From contig NZ_BOOZ01000062.1 in the NCBI RefSeq assembly GCF_016863495.1, forward strand, positions 1 to 34,320: a stretch of 34,320 nucleotides of DNA, given 5' to 3'. Of the stretch, positions 1 through 8,540 are shown one piece after another; position 1 is the stretch's first letter, and the number at the start of each line of letters is the position of its first letter. The position numbers and the translations under genes were made by a program. The notes below the pieces were generated by a model, which saw only the letters and a list, made by a program, of their open reading frames with translations, made no database searches and was not told the origin of the DNA. The stretch is from Micromonospora andamanensis. Lineage in GTDB: Bacteria; Actinomycetota; Actinomycetes; Mycobacteriales; Micromonosporaceae.

Positions 1-16
1 GAAGCCGGGCACGGCG

Positions 17-77
17 GGCCACACCCCCAACAGCGCGCACGCGCAGCGCGACAGGCCACACCCCCCACAGCGCCCAC
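17..77. repeat. Two-copy 24-bp degenerate direct repeat
   Basis: Positions 17-40 and 54-77 match at 22 of 24 bases (both begin GGCCACACCCCC), with a period of 37 bases. The pair lies between the window edge and the terminator of the trehalose operon. More copies could lie to the left of the window. No coding function is visible. Confidence 0.55.
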
Positions 78-85
78 AAACGTCA

Positions 86-114
86 GCGGCCGGAGATACG
101 TGATCTCCGGCCGC
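86..114 (-). terminator. Hairpin terminator of the otsA-otsB::GH15 operon
   Basis: A perfect 12-bp stem (GCGGCCGGAGAT at 86-97 pairs with 103-114) has a 5-base loop. It lies 15 bases beyond the stop codon of the leftward otsB::GH15 gene. There is no U-tract, which is usual for high-GC actinomycete terminators. Confidence 0.7.
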
Positions 115-129
115 CGGGTCTGACGGTCG

Positions 130-2736
130 TTACTGCTTGAGCATGTTGTCCAGCAGCAGCGCGCAGCGGATCACCCCGAGGTGGCTGTACGCCTGCGGGT
201 GGTTGCCCAGCCCGCGTTCGGCCAGCGGGTCGTACTGCTCGGGCAGCAACCCGGTCGGACCCGCTGTGTCGATCATCTGCGTGAACAGTTCCTCGGCATC
301 GGTCCGCCGGCCGGTGCGCAGATACGCCTCGATCAGCCAGGACGTGCAGATGTGGAAGCCGCCCTCGCGCCCGGGCAGGCCGTCGTCCCAGTGGTAGCGG
401 TAGACGACCGGGCCGCTGCGCAGGTCCGCCTCGATCTTCAACACGGTGGAGAGGAAGCGGGGGTCGTCACCGGCGAGTAGCCCGGAGATGCCGATCCACA
501 GCGACGAGGCGTCCATGTCCTCGTCGCCGTACGCGACGCTGTACGCCTCGGCGTGCTCGTGCCAGCCGTACTCCAGCACGTTGGCACCGATGCGGTCGCG
601 CAACTCGACCCACTCCGGCCGGTCCTCGCCGCCGTGCTGGCGCATCACGTGCAGCGCCCGGTCGACTGTCATCCAGCACATCACCTTGGAGAAGACGTGG
701 TGCCGGGGAGGCAGGCGGGCTTCCCAAATGCCGTGATCCGGCTCGTGCCACCGGCGACGGACCGCCTCGACCATGTTCTCCAGCACCCGCCACTCCTCGG
801 CGCGTACCGAGCCGCGTACGTCGGCGGTGGCGGCGATCAGGTCGGCGATCGGGCCGAAGACGTCGAGCTGGAGCTGGTGGTTGGCGAGGTTGCCGACGCG
901 TACCGGGCGGGATCCCGCGTAGCCGGGCAGGGTGTCGATGACCGCTTCGGCACCCAGTTCGTAACCGTCGACGGTGTAGAGCGGGTGCAGCCGTTCGGGG
1001 TGCCCGCCGGTGCGTTCCACACACCCGTCCACCCAGCGCAGGAACGCCTCGGCCTCGGCGATCGAGCCCAGGTCGACAAGGGCACGGGCGGTCATCGCGG
1101 CATCGCGTAGCCAGCAGTAGCGGTAGTCCCAGTTGCGGACGCCGCCCAGCTCCTCCGGCAGCGAGGTGGTCGCCGCCGCCAGGATCGAGCCGGTGGCCTC
1201 GTGGCAGAGGCCGCGCAGCGTCAGTGCGCTGCGGGCGACCAGGTCCCGGGCGGTGGTCGGCAGCCGCAGCGAGGCCACCCAGTCCTTCCACGGGCGCTCT
1301 GCCGCGGCCTGCCGCTCGTGGATGGGCAACCTGTGGTGTTCCAGGCTGTGTGTGCCGAACCGCAGCTCCAGCACCACCTGGCCGCCGAGCGCGGCGAGGT
1401 CCACCACCGCCTTCGCGGTCTCGTACCCGCCGTCGTTGCCGACCTCCCACTGCACGCCGGGGGAGTAGAGCGCGACAGGTTCGTTGGAGCCGAGCACCAG
1501 CAGGCCGTCGCCGAGCGGCTGGAGCTGCACGGCCACCTGTGCGAATTCCGGCCGGGGCGCGAATTCGAGGCGAACCCGACCGGTGCCGGTCAGTACCCGG
1601 ATCAGGGTCGAGTCGCCCGAGATGATCGCCGGGCCGTCCGGCGTGGCCCGGGGGTCCGGCTTGTCCAGCCAGTCGGTGACGGTGAGACCGGACCAGCGGG
1701 TCTCCACGGTCATGGTGCCCGACCGGTAGCGCTGGCCCAGCGGGATGCCGCCCCGTTCCGGTGCGACACTGAAGTGCCCGGCCGGGCTGCCGCCGACCAG
1801 GTCGGCGAAGATCGCCGCCGAGTCGGGCTTGGGGTTGCACAGCCAGCTCACCTTGGCGTCCGGCGTGAGCAGCGCGACAGTGCGGCCGTTGGCGAGCATC
1901 GAGTGCCGCTCGATCGGCACCGCCCGTTCGCCGAACAGCCAGTGCCGCCGGGTCTCCAGCAGCAGCCCGAGTGCGCGGGCGGCCTCGATCGGTTCGGCCA
2001 CCCGGTGCCCGGCTCTGGTCTCGCCTGGGCCGATCTTGATGCCGACGTCCGGACCGTGCAGGTTGGCGAAGGCGTTCTCGTCGGTCACGTCGTCGCCGAT
2101 GAAGAGCACGGCGCTGGCCGAGAGCTGGGTGCGCAGCTGGTCGACGGCGGTGCCCTTGTGGGTGGCCACGACGGAGAGCTCGATTACCTCTTTGCCCTGG
2201 GTGACTGTCACGTCCGGCCAGGTCGCGGGGCCACTGCGGACCGCGTCGATGGCGGCGGCGGCGACCTGGGGATCCACCCCCCGGGTGTGTACGGCGACAC
2301 TTGCCGGCTTGCGTTCCAGGCGGACGCCGGGGTGGGCCGCGGCGATGTCCCGCAGGACGTCCCGCAGCCGGGTGCGTACCGCGATCAGCTCGGGGGAGAG
2401 CCGCTCAACGAAGCCGATGTCGAACTCGGAGCCGTGGCTGCCGACCAGGTGCACCTCGCTGGGCAGCCGGGACAGCGCGGCCAGGTCCCGCAGCGCGCGG
2501 CCGGAGACGACAGCCACTGTGGTCTGCGGCAGGGCCGCCAGGGCCCGGACCGCCGCCACCGACTCCGGCAGCGGTACGGCCTTGCTCGGGTCCTCCACGA
2601 TCGGTGCGAGCGTGCCGTCGTAGTCGCAGGCGACCAGGAGCTGGGGAACCCGGGCGATCCGCCCGATGGCGGCGCGCAGGTCCGGATCCATCGGGCCCGC
2701 GACGGGCGTGGCGTTCTCGGTGGACGCTGCGTTCAC
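130..2736 (-). CDS. otsB: Trehalose-6-phosphate phosphatase fused to a GH15 glucoamylase/trehalase-like domain
   Basis: This is a two-domain protein of 868 residues. The N-terminal part (about residues 30-260) is a HAD-type OtsB phosphatase with the nucleophile motif ACDYDGTLAP (Asp38 and Asp40) and a later GDDVTDENAF motif. It would dephosphorylate trehalose 6-phosphate. The rest (about 265-868) is a glycoside hydrolase family 15 (alpha/alpha)6 domain with NWDYRYCWLRDAAM and the C-terminal LLPEQYDP and GNHPQAYSHLG motifs that carry the catalytic acids of GH15 trehalases and glucoamylases. I chose the GTG at 2736 because it forms a GTGA overlap with the otsA stop codon; longer in-frame extensions lie inside otsA. 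No signal peptide is visible, so it should be cytoplasmic. The GH15 substrate (trehalose or another alpha-glucoside) cannot be read from the sequence. Translational coupling to OtsA suggests the pair works together. Confidence 0.9.
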   Translation of the reverse strand: MNAASTENATPVAGPMDPDLRAAIGRIARVPQLLVACDYDGTLAPIVEDPSKAVPLPESVAAVRALAALPQTTVAVVSGRALRDLAALSRLPSEVHLVGSHGSEFDIGFVERLSPELIAVRTRLRDVLRDIAAAHPGVRLERKPASVAVHTRGVDPQVAAAAIDAVRSGPATWPDVTVTQGKEVIELSVVATHKGTAVDQLRTQLSASAVLFIGDDVTDENAFANLHGPDVGIKIGPGETRAGHRVAEPIEAARALGLLLETRRHWLFGERAVPIERHSMLANGRTVALLTPDAKVSWLCNPKPDSAAIFADLVGGSPAGHFSVAPERGGIPLGQRYRSGTMTVETRWSGLTVTDWLDKPDPRATPDGPAIISGDSTLIRVLTGTGRVRLEFAPRPEFAQVAVQLQPLGDGLLVLGSNEPVALYSPGVQWEVGNDGGYETAKAVVDLAALGGQVVLELRFGTHSLEHHRLPIHERQAAAERPWKDWVASLRLPTTARDLVARSALTLRGLCHEATGSILAAATTSLPEELGGVRNWDYRYCWLRDAAMTARALVDLGSIAEAEAFLRWVDGCVERTGGHPERLHPLYTVDGYELGAEAVIDTLPGYAGSRPVRVGNLANHQLQLDVFGPIADLIAATADVRGSVRAEEWRVLENMVEAVRRRWHEPDHGIWEARLPPRHHVFSKVMCWMTVDRALHVMRQHGGEDRPEWVELRDRIGANVLEYGWHEHAEAYSVAYGDEDMDASSLWIGISGLLAGDDPRFLSTVLKIEADLRSGPVVYRYHWDDGLPGREGGFHICTSWLIEAYLRTGRRTDAEELFTQMIDTAGPTGLLPEQYDPLAERGLGNHPQAYSHLGVIRCALLLDNMLKQ

Positions 2737-4133
2737 GCCGCCTCCATGTCGGGCACACCCAGTTCGGTGAGGAAGGACTTCGCCCAGTGCCCCACGTCGT
2801 GGGTGCGCAGATGGCGTTGCATTGTCCGCATACGGCGACGAGCCTCCGGCTTCTCCACATGCACGGCCCGTAGCAGAGCGTCCTTGACCGCGTCGGGGTC
2901 GTGCGGGTTGCACAGGAACGCCTGACGCAGCTCGGTGGCCGCGCCGGCGAACTCACTGAGTACGAGTGCGCCCCCGTGGTCCGCCCGCGATGCGACGTAC
3001 TCCTTGGCCACCAGGTTCATTCCGTCACGCAGCGGAGTAACCATCATCACGTCGGCGGCGGCGTACATCGCAGCCAGTTCGGTCCGACTGTACGACTGAT
3101 GCAGATAATGCACCGCCGGCACGCCAACCCGGCCGAATTCGCCATTAATCCGACCAACCTCGCGCTCGACCTTGACGCGAAGTGCCTGGTAGTGCTCCAC
3201 GCGCTCGCGGCTCGGCGTCGCGACCTGCACCATAACCGCGTCGGGCACTGTCAACTTTCCGTCAGCGAGCAACTCGCGGAAGGCCTTGAGGCGCAGTTCG
3301 ATGCCCTTGGTGTAGTCGAGGCGGTCGACGCCGAGGATGATCGTCCGGGGATTGCCCAGCTCCTCGCGGATCTCCTTGGCCCGGGCCTGGATCGCCGGGT
3401 CGGCGGCCAACCGCTCCATCTCCTGCGTGTCGATCGAGATGGGGAAGGCGCCGGCCTTGACCTGGCGGCCGTCCACCTGGATCATCTGGCCCTCGTACCG
3501 CAGCCCGAGCAGATGCCGGGCCAGCCGGACGAAGTTCTGCGCGGCGAGCCGTTGCTGGAAGCCGACCAGGTCGGCGCCGAGCAGGCCGCGCAGGATCTCG
3601 GTGCGGAACGGCATCTGCATGAACAGCTCGATCGGCGGGAACGGAATGTGCAGGAAGAAGCCGATCCGCAGGTCGGGGCGCAGCTCCCGGAGCATCGCCG
3701 GCACCAGCTGGAGCTGGTAGTCCTGGACCCAGACCGTGGCCCCCTCCGCGGCGACCTCCGCTGCGGCCTCCGCGAACCGGGCGTTGACCAGGCGGTACGC
3801 CTCACGCCAACGGCGCTTGTAGGCGGGTGTCTCGACGGCGTCGTGGTACAGCGGCCAGATCGTCGCGTTGGACTGACCCTCGTAGTAGCGCTCCAGTTCC
3901 TCGGCGCTCAGGGGGACCGGATGCAGCCGGATGCCCTCCAGGTCGAACGGCTCGGGGGCCGCGCCGGTGCCGCCTGCCCAGCCGACCCACGTGCCCTGGT
4001 GCTCGGCGAGGACGGGGTGCAGCGCGGTGACCAGCCCGCCGGGGCTGCGTCGCCACTGCCGTCCCTCGGGTGTGCTCACCTCGTCGACCGGCAGTCGGTT
4101 CGCCACTACGACAAAGGAGCTACGGACGGTCAC
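2733..4133 (-). CDS. otsA: Alpha,alpha-trehalose-phosphate synthase (GT20)
   Basis: This is a 466-residue GT20 enzyme that makes trehalose 6-phosphate from a nucleotide-activated glucose and glucose 6-phosphate. Family motifs are visible in order: ANRLPV, SPGGLVTAL, WVGWAGG, VWVQDYQLQLVP, FFLHIPFPP, GVDRLDYTKGI, VATPSRERVEHY, RDGMNLVAKEYVA and LSEFAGAATEL. These cover the donor and acceptor pockets, and the length is typical. The GTG at 4133 starts just before VRSSFVVVANRLP, where the fold begins; an upstream extension to 4220 has no family similarity. It is the first gene of a two-gene operon with the otsB fusion, with a 4-base overlap. Confidence 0.93.
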   Translation of the reverse strand: MTVRSSFVVVANRLPVDEVSTPEGRQWRRSPGGLVTALHPVLAEHQGTWVGWAGGTGAAPEPFDLEGIRLHPVPLSAEELERYYEGQSNATIWPLYHDAVETPAYKRRWREAYRLVNARFAEAAAEVAAEGATVWVQDYQLQLVPAMLRELRPDLRIGFFLHIPFPPIELFMQMPFRTEILRGLLGADLVGFQQRLAAQNFVRLARHLLGLRYEGQMIQVDGRQVKAGAFPISIDTQEMERLAADPAIQARAKEIREELGNPRTIILGVDRLDYTKGIELRLKAFRELLADGKLTVPDAVMVQVATPSRERVEHYQALRVKVEREVGRINGEFGRVGVPAVHYLHQSYSRTELAAMYAAADVMMVTPLRDGMNLVAKEYVASRADHGGALVLSEFAGAATELRQAFLCNPHDPDAVKDALLRAVHVEKPEARRRMRTMQRHLRTHDVGHWAKSFLTELGVPDMEAA

Positions 4134-4476
4134 GATCGGCCACCTCCGGGTGCTGACGGGTCCACCGCGATGAGCGTACTGAGCGTAGCTGCGGCGTCTG
4201 TTCCCCTGTGCCGGACTCACCTACCCGTCCCGAACTCGGCGAACCCTGGACGTGATCATGTTGACAGGCGAGCCGTCCCGGCCGGCCTCCGGGGCGGTGC
4301 CGCCGCTGTCGCCGTACCCCTGCTGGCGGGGCGATGTGGGCGCGGCGCGGCGTACCTGTCAGGATTGACAACGGCGTGCGCGCGGCCGGCTCCCGGCCGA
4401 CGGCGGCGGATGGCGGCCCTGGCCCGCGCCCGTATCACGCGAATCGGCGATCGAAAGCGACGGAGGAGCCCGCACC
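4134..4476. other. Divergent intergenic region, otsA / ettA
   Basis: This 343-bp gap separates divergent otsA and ettA and so should hold promoters for both. TTGACA-like hexamers occur at 4261-4266 and 4365-4370, but neither has a convincing -10 partner at 16-18 bases, so I do not call a promoter. A strong ribosome-binding site for ettA (GGAGGAG) is at 4462-4468. No gene of its own is supported here. Confidence 0.5.
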
Positions 4477-6153
4477 GTGGCCCAGTTCATCTACGTCCTG
4501 GACAAGGCGCGCAAGGCGCACGGCGACAAGGTCGTGCTCGACAACGTGACGCTCAACTTCCTGCCCGGTGCCAAGATCGGTGTGGTTGGCCCGAACGGCG
4601 CCGGTAAGTCCAGCCTTCTCAAGATCATGGCTGGCTGGGACCAGCCGAGCAACGGCGAGGCGCGCCTGATGCCCGGCTTCACCGTGGGGATGCTCGCCCA
4701 GGAGCCGCCGCTCAACGACGCCAAGACCGTGCTGGGCAATGTCGAGGAAGCGGTCGCGGAGACAAAGGTCAAGCTGGAGCGGTTCAACAAGATCGCCGAG
4801 CAGATGGCCACTGACTACTCCGACGAGCTGATGGAGGAGATGGGCCGACTCCAGGAGGAGCTGGACCACGCCGACGCGTGGGACATCGACTCCAAGCTCG
4901 AACTCGCCATGGACGCGCTGCGCTGCCCGCCGCCCGAGGCCGACGTCACCCAGCTCTCCGGTGGTGAGCGCCGCCGGGTCGCGCTGTGCAAGCTGCTGCT
5001 GGAGGCCCCCGACCTGCTGCTGCTCGACGAGCCCACGAACCACCTGGACGCGGAGAGCGTGCAGTGGCTGGAGCAGCACCTGGCCAAGTACGCCGGCACC
5101 GTCGTCGCCATCACCCACGACCGGTACTTCCTGGACAACGTGGCCAACTGGATCCTGGAGCTGGACCGCGGCCGGGCCTACCCGTACGAGGGCAACTACT
5201 CCACCTACCTGGAGAAGAAGGCCGCCCGACTGGCCGTCGAGGGTCGCCGCGACGCCAAGATGAAGAAGCGCCTGGCCGACGAACTGGACTGGGTGCGCTC
5301 CAACGCCAAGGCTCGGCAGACCAAGTCCAAGGCCCGGCTCGACAGGTACGACGAGATGGCCGCCGAGGCGGAGAAGACCCGCAAGCTGGACTTCGAGGAG
5401 ATCCAGATCCCGCCGGGCCCGCGTCTGGGCAACACCGTCATCGAGGCGAACAGCCTGAGCAAGGGCTTCGGTGACCGGTTGCTTATCGACAACCTCTCCT
5501 TCTCGCTGCCGCGCAACGGCATCGTCGGCATCATCGGCCCGAACGGCGTCGGCAAGACCACCCTGTTCAAGACCATCGTGGGGCTGGAGGAGCCGACCGG
5601 CGGCCGGGTCCGGGTCGGCGACACGGTGTCGCTGTCCTACGTCGACCAGAACCGGCAGGGCCTCGACGGGGACAAGACCGTCTGGGAGGTCGTCTCCGAC
5701 GGGCTGGACCACCTCATGGTGGGCAAGGTCGAGATGCCCTCGCGGGCGTACATCGCGGCCTTCGGCTTCAAGGGCCCCGACCAGCAGAAGCCGACGAAGG
5801 TGCTCTCCGGCGGCGAGCGCAACCGGCTCAACCTGGCGCTGACGCTGAAGATCGGCGGCAACGTCATCCTGCTCGACGAGCCCACCAACGACCTGGACGT
5901 GGAGACCCTGTCCAGCCTGGAGAACGCGTTGCTGGAGTTCCCCGGCTGCGCCGTGGTGATCTCCCACGACCGGATGTTCCTGGACCGGGTCGCCACGCAC
6001 ATCCTGGCCTGGGAGGGCGACGACGAGGACCCGGCGAAGTGGTTCTGGTTCGAGGGTAACTTCGAGGCGTACGAGAAGAACAAGGTCGACCGGCTCGGTG
6101 CGGAGGCGGCCCGTCCGCACCGGGTGACGTACCGCAAGCTGACCCGCGACTGA
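4477..6153 (+). CDS. ettA: Energy-dependent translational throttle protein EttA (ABC-F ATPase)
   Basis: This is a 558-residue ABC-F protein with two ATP-binding cassettes and no membrane domain. The first cassette has Walker A GPNGAGKSS, signature LSGGERRRVAL and Walker B LLLLDEPTNHLDAES. A charged linker rich in Lys/Arg/Glu follows (about 240-310). The second cassette has GPNGVGKTT, LSGGERNRLNL and ILLDEPTNDLDVE. The N-terminus AQFIYVLDKARKAHGDK and the overall length are those of EttA, which binds the ribosomal E site and gates entry into elongation according to the ATP/ADP ratio. The GTG start at 4477 has GGAGGAG eight bases upstream. It may be cotranscribed with the thioesterase 14 bases downstream. 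Confidence 0.95.
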   Translation: MAQFIYVLDKARKAHGDKVVLDNVTLNFLPGAKIGVVGPNGAGKSSLLKIMAGWDQPSNGEARLMPGFTVGMLAQEPPLNDAKTVLGNVEEAVAETKVKLERFNKIAEQMATDYSDELMEEMGRLQEELDHADAWDIDSKLELAMDALRCPPPEADVTQLSGGERRRVALCKLLLEAPDLLLLDEPTNHLDAESVQWLEQHLAKYAGTVVAITHDRYFLDNVANWILELDRGRAYPYEGNYSTYLEKKAARLAVEGRRDAKMKKRLADELDWVRSNAKARQTKSKARLDRYDEMAAEAEKTRKLDFEEIQIPPGPRLGNTVIEANSLSKGFGDRLLIDNLSFSLPRNGIVGIIGPNGVGKTTLFKTIVGLEEPTGGRVRVGDTVSLSYVDQNRQGLDGDKTVWEVVSDGLDHLMVGKVEMPSRAYIAAFGFKGPDQQKPTKVLSGGERNRLNLALTLKIGGNVILLDEPTNDLDVETLSSLENALLEFPGCAVVISHDRMFLDRVATHILAWEGDDEDPAKWFWFEGNFEAYEKNKVDRLGAEAARPHRVTYRKLTRD

Positions 6154-6167
6154 CCGGGCGGTCCGTC

Positions 6168-6614
6168 GTGGCTGACCGCTTCGTCTACCACTGCACCCTG
6201 CGCTGGTCCGACCTGGACGCGTACGGCCACGTCAACAACGCCCGCTTCCTCACCCTCTACGAGGAGGCCCGGGTGGCGTTGATGTTCGTCGGCGCCCGGG
6301 CCAACGGGGTGGACTCGTTCGCCGAGGGTGTGGTGATCCGCCGGCACGAGGTCGACTACCTACGGCCTGTGGACTACGCACTCGACCAGGGCAGCGCCGA
6401 CTCGGCGCCCACCGTGCGGATCGAGCTGTGGGTGGAGCAGTTGCGCGCCGCGTCCTTCACCGTCGGTTACGAGATGTACGACGGTGAGCTGCTCATCAGT
6501 CGGGCACGTTCGGTGCTTGTGCCGTTCGATCTGGCGCAGCAGGTGCCACGGCGGCTCAGCGAGCCGGAGCGGACGTTCCTGCTCGGCTACGCCCGGCAGG
6601 ACGGTGCGCCATGA
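6168..6614 (+). CDS. Acyl-CoA thioesterase, 4HBT hotdog fold
   Basis: This 148-residue single-domain hotdog protein carries the 4-hydroxybenzoyl-CoA thioesterase/YbgC signature near the N-terminus: RWSDLDAYGHVNNARFLTL, with the catalytic Asp in SDLDAYGHVNN, followed by the Tyr/Glu-rich helix YEEARVALM. It should hydrolyse an acyl-CoA, but the acyl group cannot be inferred. The GTG start at 6168 lies 14 bases after the ettA stop. Its stop overlaps the next gene (ATGA at 6611-6614), so the two are translationally coupled. It appears to be cytoplasmic. Confidence 0.88.
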   Translation: MADRFVYHCTLRWSDLDAYGHVNNARFLTLYEEARVALMFVGARANGVDSFAEGVVIRRHEVDYLRPVDYALDQGSADSAPTVRIELWVEQLRAASFTVGYEMYDGELLISRARSVLVPFDLAQQVPRRLSEPERTFLLGYARQDGAP

Positions 6615-7291
6615 GCGTCGGGCACGGCATCGTCGACGTAGCCGACGCGGGGGCCTTCCTGGCTCGGCTCGTCCGGTTGGAGCGCGCCGCCCTGGTCCGG
6701 CTCCGGCCGGCCGCTGCGGGCGCGCGTATCGCCCTCTGGGCGCGGCTGCCGTGGGGTGTGCTGGCCGTGCGGACGGTGGCCGGCGCGGGCGCCGGTGACG
6801 TCACGGTCGCCGCCGGGCAGTTGCTCGCCGCGTTCGCGGACGGTCGTGCGGACCTGCCGTCCCGCCGCGACGCCCAGTGGCGGTGGGCCCTGCCGCCGGA
6901 CAGCAGCCGTCGGGTGGAGACGCTGCCGGCCGGGGAACTGCGTCGGCTGGCCGAGGCGGCGGCCGGGACCCTGCGCGAGGCCGCCCGACACGGGGTCGGC
7001 GGTCGGGCGGTGGGGCAGCGGATGCTGCGCGACGCCCTGCTTGACCACGTGGCGGTGGTGGTCACCCCCGACGACGAGCCTGACCGTCCGGTGGAGGTGA
7101 CCCAGCGGATGGTGCAGGGTCTGGTTCGCATGGGTTTCCTCGGTCCCTCCGGGGATTCGTCGGATGGTGACGGCGTGCAGGTACGTGCGGCTGGCCGATG
7201 GGTCGGGCTGGTGGGACCGTACGGAGCCGTCTGGTCGCAGAAGGCCACGGATCTTGTCGTACGGCCATCGGTGGCTCATGCGAAAGGATGA
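6611..7291 (+). CDS. Conserved-type hypothetical protein, 226 aa
   Basis: I do not recognise a family. The protein has 226 residues, is soluble, and is rich in Ala, Arg, Val and Gly, with no signal peptide or membrane segment. It begins SVGHGIVDVADAGAFLARL and ends with a segment containing GRWVGLVGPYGAVWSQKA. Internal Arg- and Ala-rich helices resemble a DNA-, RNA- or protein-binding accessory protein, but nothing specific can be claimed. The start overlaps the thioesterase stop by four bases. The G/C-rich third positions and the overlap argue that it is a real gene. A 9-bp hairpin spans its stop codon. Confidence 0.75.
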   Translation: MSVGHGIVDVADAGAFLARLVRLERAALVRLRPAAAGARIALWARLPWGVLAVRTVAGAGAGDVTVAAGQLLAAFADGRADLPSRRDAQWRWALPPDSSRRVETLPAGELRRLAEAAAGTLREAARHGVGGRAVGQRMLRDALLDHVAVVVTPDDEPDRPVEVTQRMVQGLVRMGFLGPSGDSSDGDGVQVRAAGRWVGLVGPYGAVWSQKATDLVVRPSVAHAKG

Positions 7292-7306
7292 CCGCTAGTC
7301 ATCCTT
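7284..7306 (+). terminator. Hairpin overlapping the stop codon of the 226-aa gene
   Basis: AAGGATGAC at 7284-7292 pairs perfectly with GTCATCCTT at 7298-7306 around a 5-base loop. The TGA stop (7289-7291) lies in the left arm. It may be an attenuator or terminator before the YbjN gene, which starts 116 bases downstream. Confidence 0.4.
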
Positions 7307-7421
7307 CCGGTTTGGTGCTGGCGTTGGGGGGGTGCTTCGTTCCGGCTGTCCGGGTACCGTCCATCCTCGGATCCACCCACTGTAGGCGACCGGATCCGCT
7401 GGGGAGTGAGGTGCGCGAGCG

Positions 7422-8006
7422 ATGCCGTGGTGGTCATGGCGTCCAGGTCCCGCCAGTGGCGGTGACCCGGAAACTCGAAGCAGGATCATGGTGGAAGGTA
7501 CCGTCCGGGTCGGCCCGCCGGCGCCCCGCCAACCGGGAGACGACTGCCCGGCTGCGGAGCGTCAGTTGATCGCCGACATGCCAGCCACCGTCGAACAGGT
7601 CACGCTGCGTCGGATCTGCGACGCGCTCGACCTGCTCGACGTGCGTTACCTGGCCGACGGAGACGGCAACCTGCTGGCCATGTGGGAGCGGCACGCGGTG
7701 CTTGTCACCCTGGAGGGGCCGGAGGACGAGATCCTCGTGCTGCGGGCCCGGCCACACGCGACGGTGCCGCCGGACTGGGCCGACCGTGCCTACCGGGTGG
7801 TCAACGAGTGGAACCACACCCGACGCTTCTGCAAGGCGTACGTGGGTGACGCCACCGAGCGCGGTCAGTTGCCGATCTACGCCGAGTTGCAGGTTCCGCT
7901 CGCGGCCGGTGCCCACGACGCGCTCCTGGTCGAGTTGCTCGACTGCGGTGCCGCCGTGGCCACCAGCTTCGTTGACTGGCTGCACGACGAGGGCGCCCTG
8001 CTCTGA
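7422..8006 (+). CDS. YbjN domain-containing protein
   Basis: This 194-residue protein has a YbjN-type domain (type III secretion chaperone-like fold) over about residues 58-190. Visible features are TLRRICDALDLLDVRYLADG, then VNEWNHTRRFCKAYV (the conserved helix-strand unit) and a C-terminal VATSFVDWLHDEGAL helix. The N-terminal 50 residues look disordered and Pro/Gly-rich. Members of the family in actinomycetes are uncharacterised and thought to bind partner proteins. The ATG at 7422 follows a purine-rich GTGAGG at about 7406; internal start codons at residues 23 and 53 are possible. It is convergent with the globin gene. Confidence 0.8.
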   Translation: MPWWSWRPGPASGGDPETRSRIMVEGTVRVGPPAPRQPGDDCPAAERQLIADMPATVEQVTLRRICDALDLLDVRYLADGDGNLLAMWERHAVLVTLEGPEDEILVLRARPHATVPPDWADRAYRVVNEWNHTRRFCKAYVGDATERGQLPIYAELQVPLAAGAHDALLVELLDCGAAVATSFVDWLHDEGALL

Positions 8007-8021
8007 CGGTGGACACCTCAG

Positions 8022-8039
8022 CCCCGCCGGGCGGCGGGG
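8022..8039. terminator. GC hairpin between convergent YbjN and globin genes
   Basis: CCCCGCC at 8022-8028 pairs with GGCGGGG at 8033-8039 over a 4-base loop. It lies in the 43-bp gap between the two stop codons, so it could end transcription from both sides. The stem is short and low-complexity. Confidence 0.4.
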
Positions 8040-8049
8040 GCGGTGGACG

Positions 8050-8478
8050 TCAGCCGTGTGCCGTCGGGTCCGCCATGTCGTTCACCATGAAGTACGCCGC
8101 CCGTTCGAGGTAGTTCCACAGCTCCGTGGCGAGGGCCGGGGGCAGGTCGAGGCTGTCCACCGCGCGGCGCATGTGCCGCAGCCAGGCGTCGCGTTCGGCC
8201 GCGCCGATCCGGAACGGGGCGTGGCGCATCCGCAGTCGGGGATGGCCGCGCTGCGCCGAGTAGGTGTTCGGGCCACCCCAGTACTGCATGAGGAAGAGGC
8301 GCATCCGGTCGGCGGCCGGAGCCAGATCCTCCTCCGGGTACATCGGGCGCAGCAGTGGATCGGCGGCGATGCCGGCGTAGAACTCCTCGACCAGTTTGCG
8401 GAACGTGGGCTCTCCGCCGACGGCGTCGAAGAACGTGACCGCCTCGCCGTGGCCTTCGGACTCACCTGCGGGATTCAC
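8050..8478 (-). CDS. glbO: Group II truncated hemoglobin (trHbO)
   Basis: This 142-residue 2-on-2 globin has the key haem-pocket residues of group II truncated globins. Tyr at B10 is in EEFYAGIAADP, Tyr at CD1 in RPMYPEEDL, the proximal His at F8 in RLRMRHAPFRIG, and Trp at G8 in AERDAWLRHM. The QYWGGP segment after helix E is also typical. Mycobacterial GlbO proteins of this type bind O2 tightly and are linked to O2, NO or peroxide chemistry in the cytoplasm. I chose the GTG at 8478, which has GGATGG just upstream; an extension to 8523 has no homology. It lies 62 bases downstream of the leftward MFS gene. Confidence 0.92.
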   Translation of the reverse strand: MNPAGESEGHGEAVTFFDAVGGEPTFRKLVEEFYAGIAADPLLRPMYPEEDLAPAADRMRLFLMQYWGGPNTYSAQRGHPRLRMRHAPFRIGAAERDAWLRHMRRAVDSLDLPPALATELWNYLERAAYFMVNDMADPTAHG

Positions 8479-8540
8479 AGTTCCATCCTGCCAGGCCCGC
8501 ACCGGCGCCGGCCCGGCCGGCACCGCGTGACGAGGGTGGC

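Noticed and set aside
467..1840. A 457-residue leftward frame inside the otsB::GH15 gene
   Set aside because: It lies in a different frame on the same strand as the GH15 domain and is Arg/Pro/Gly-rich without motifs.
4365..4370. TTGACA as the -35 box of an ettA promoter
   Set aside because: The bases 16-18 positions further on are G/C only, so no -10 element supports it.
4435..6120. A 561-residue open frame antisense to ettA
   Set aside because: It mirrors the ettA codon pattern on the opposite strand, a common artefact in high-GC DNA; its sequence shows no domain.
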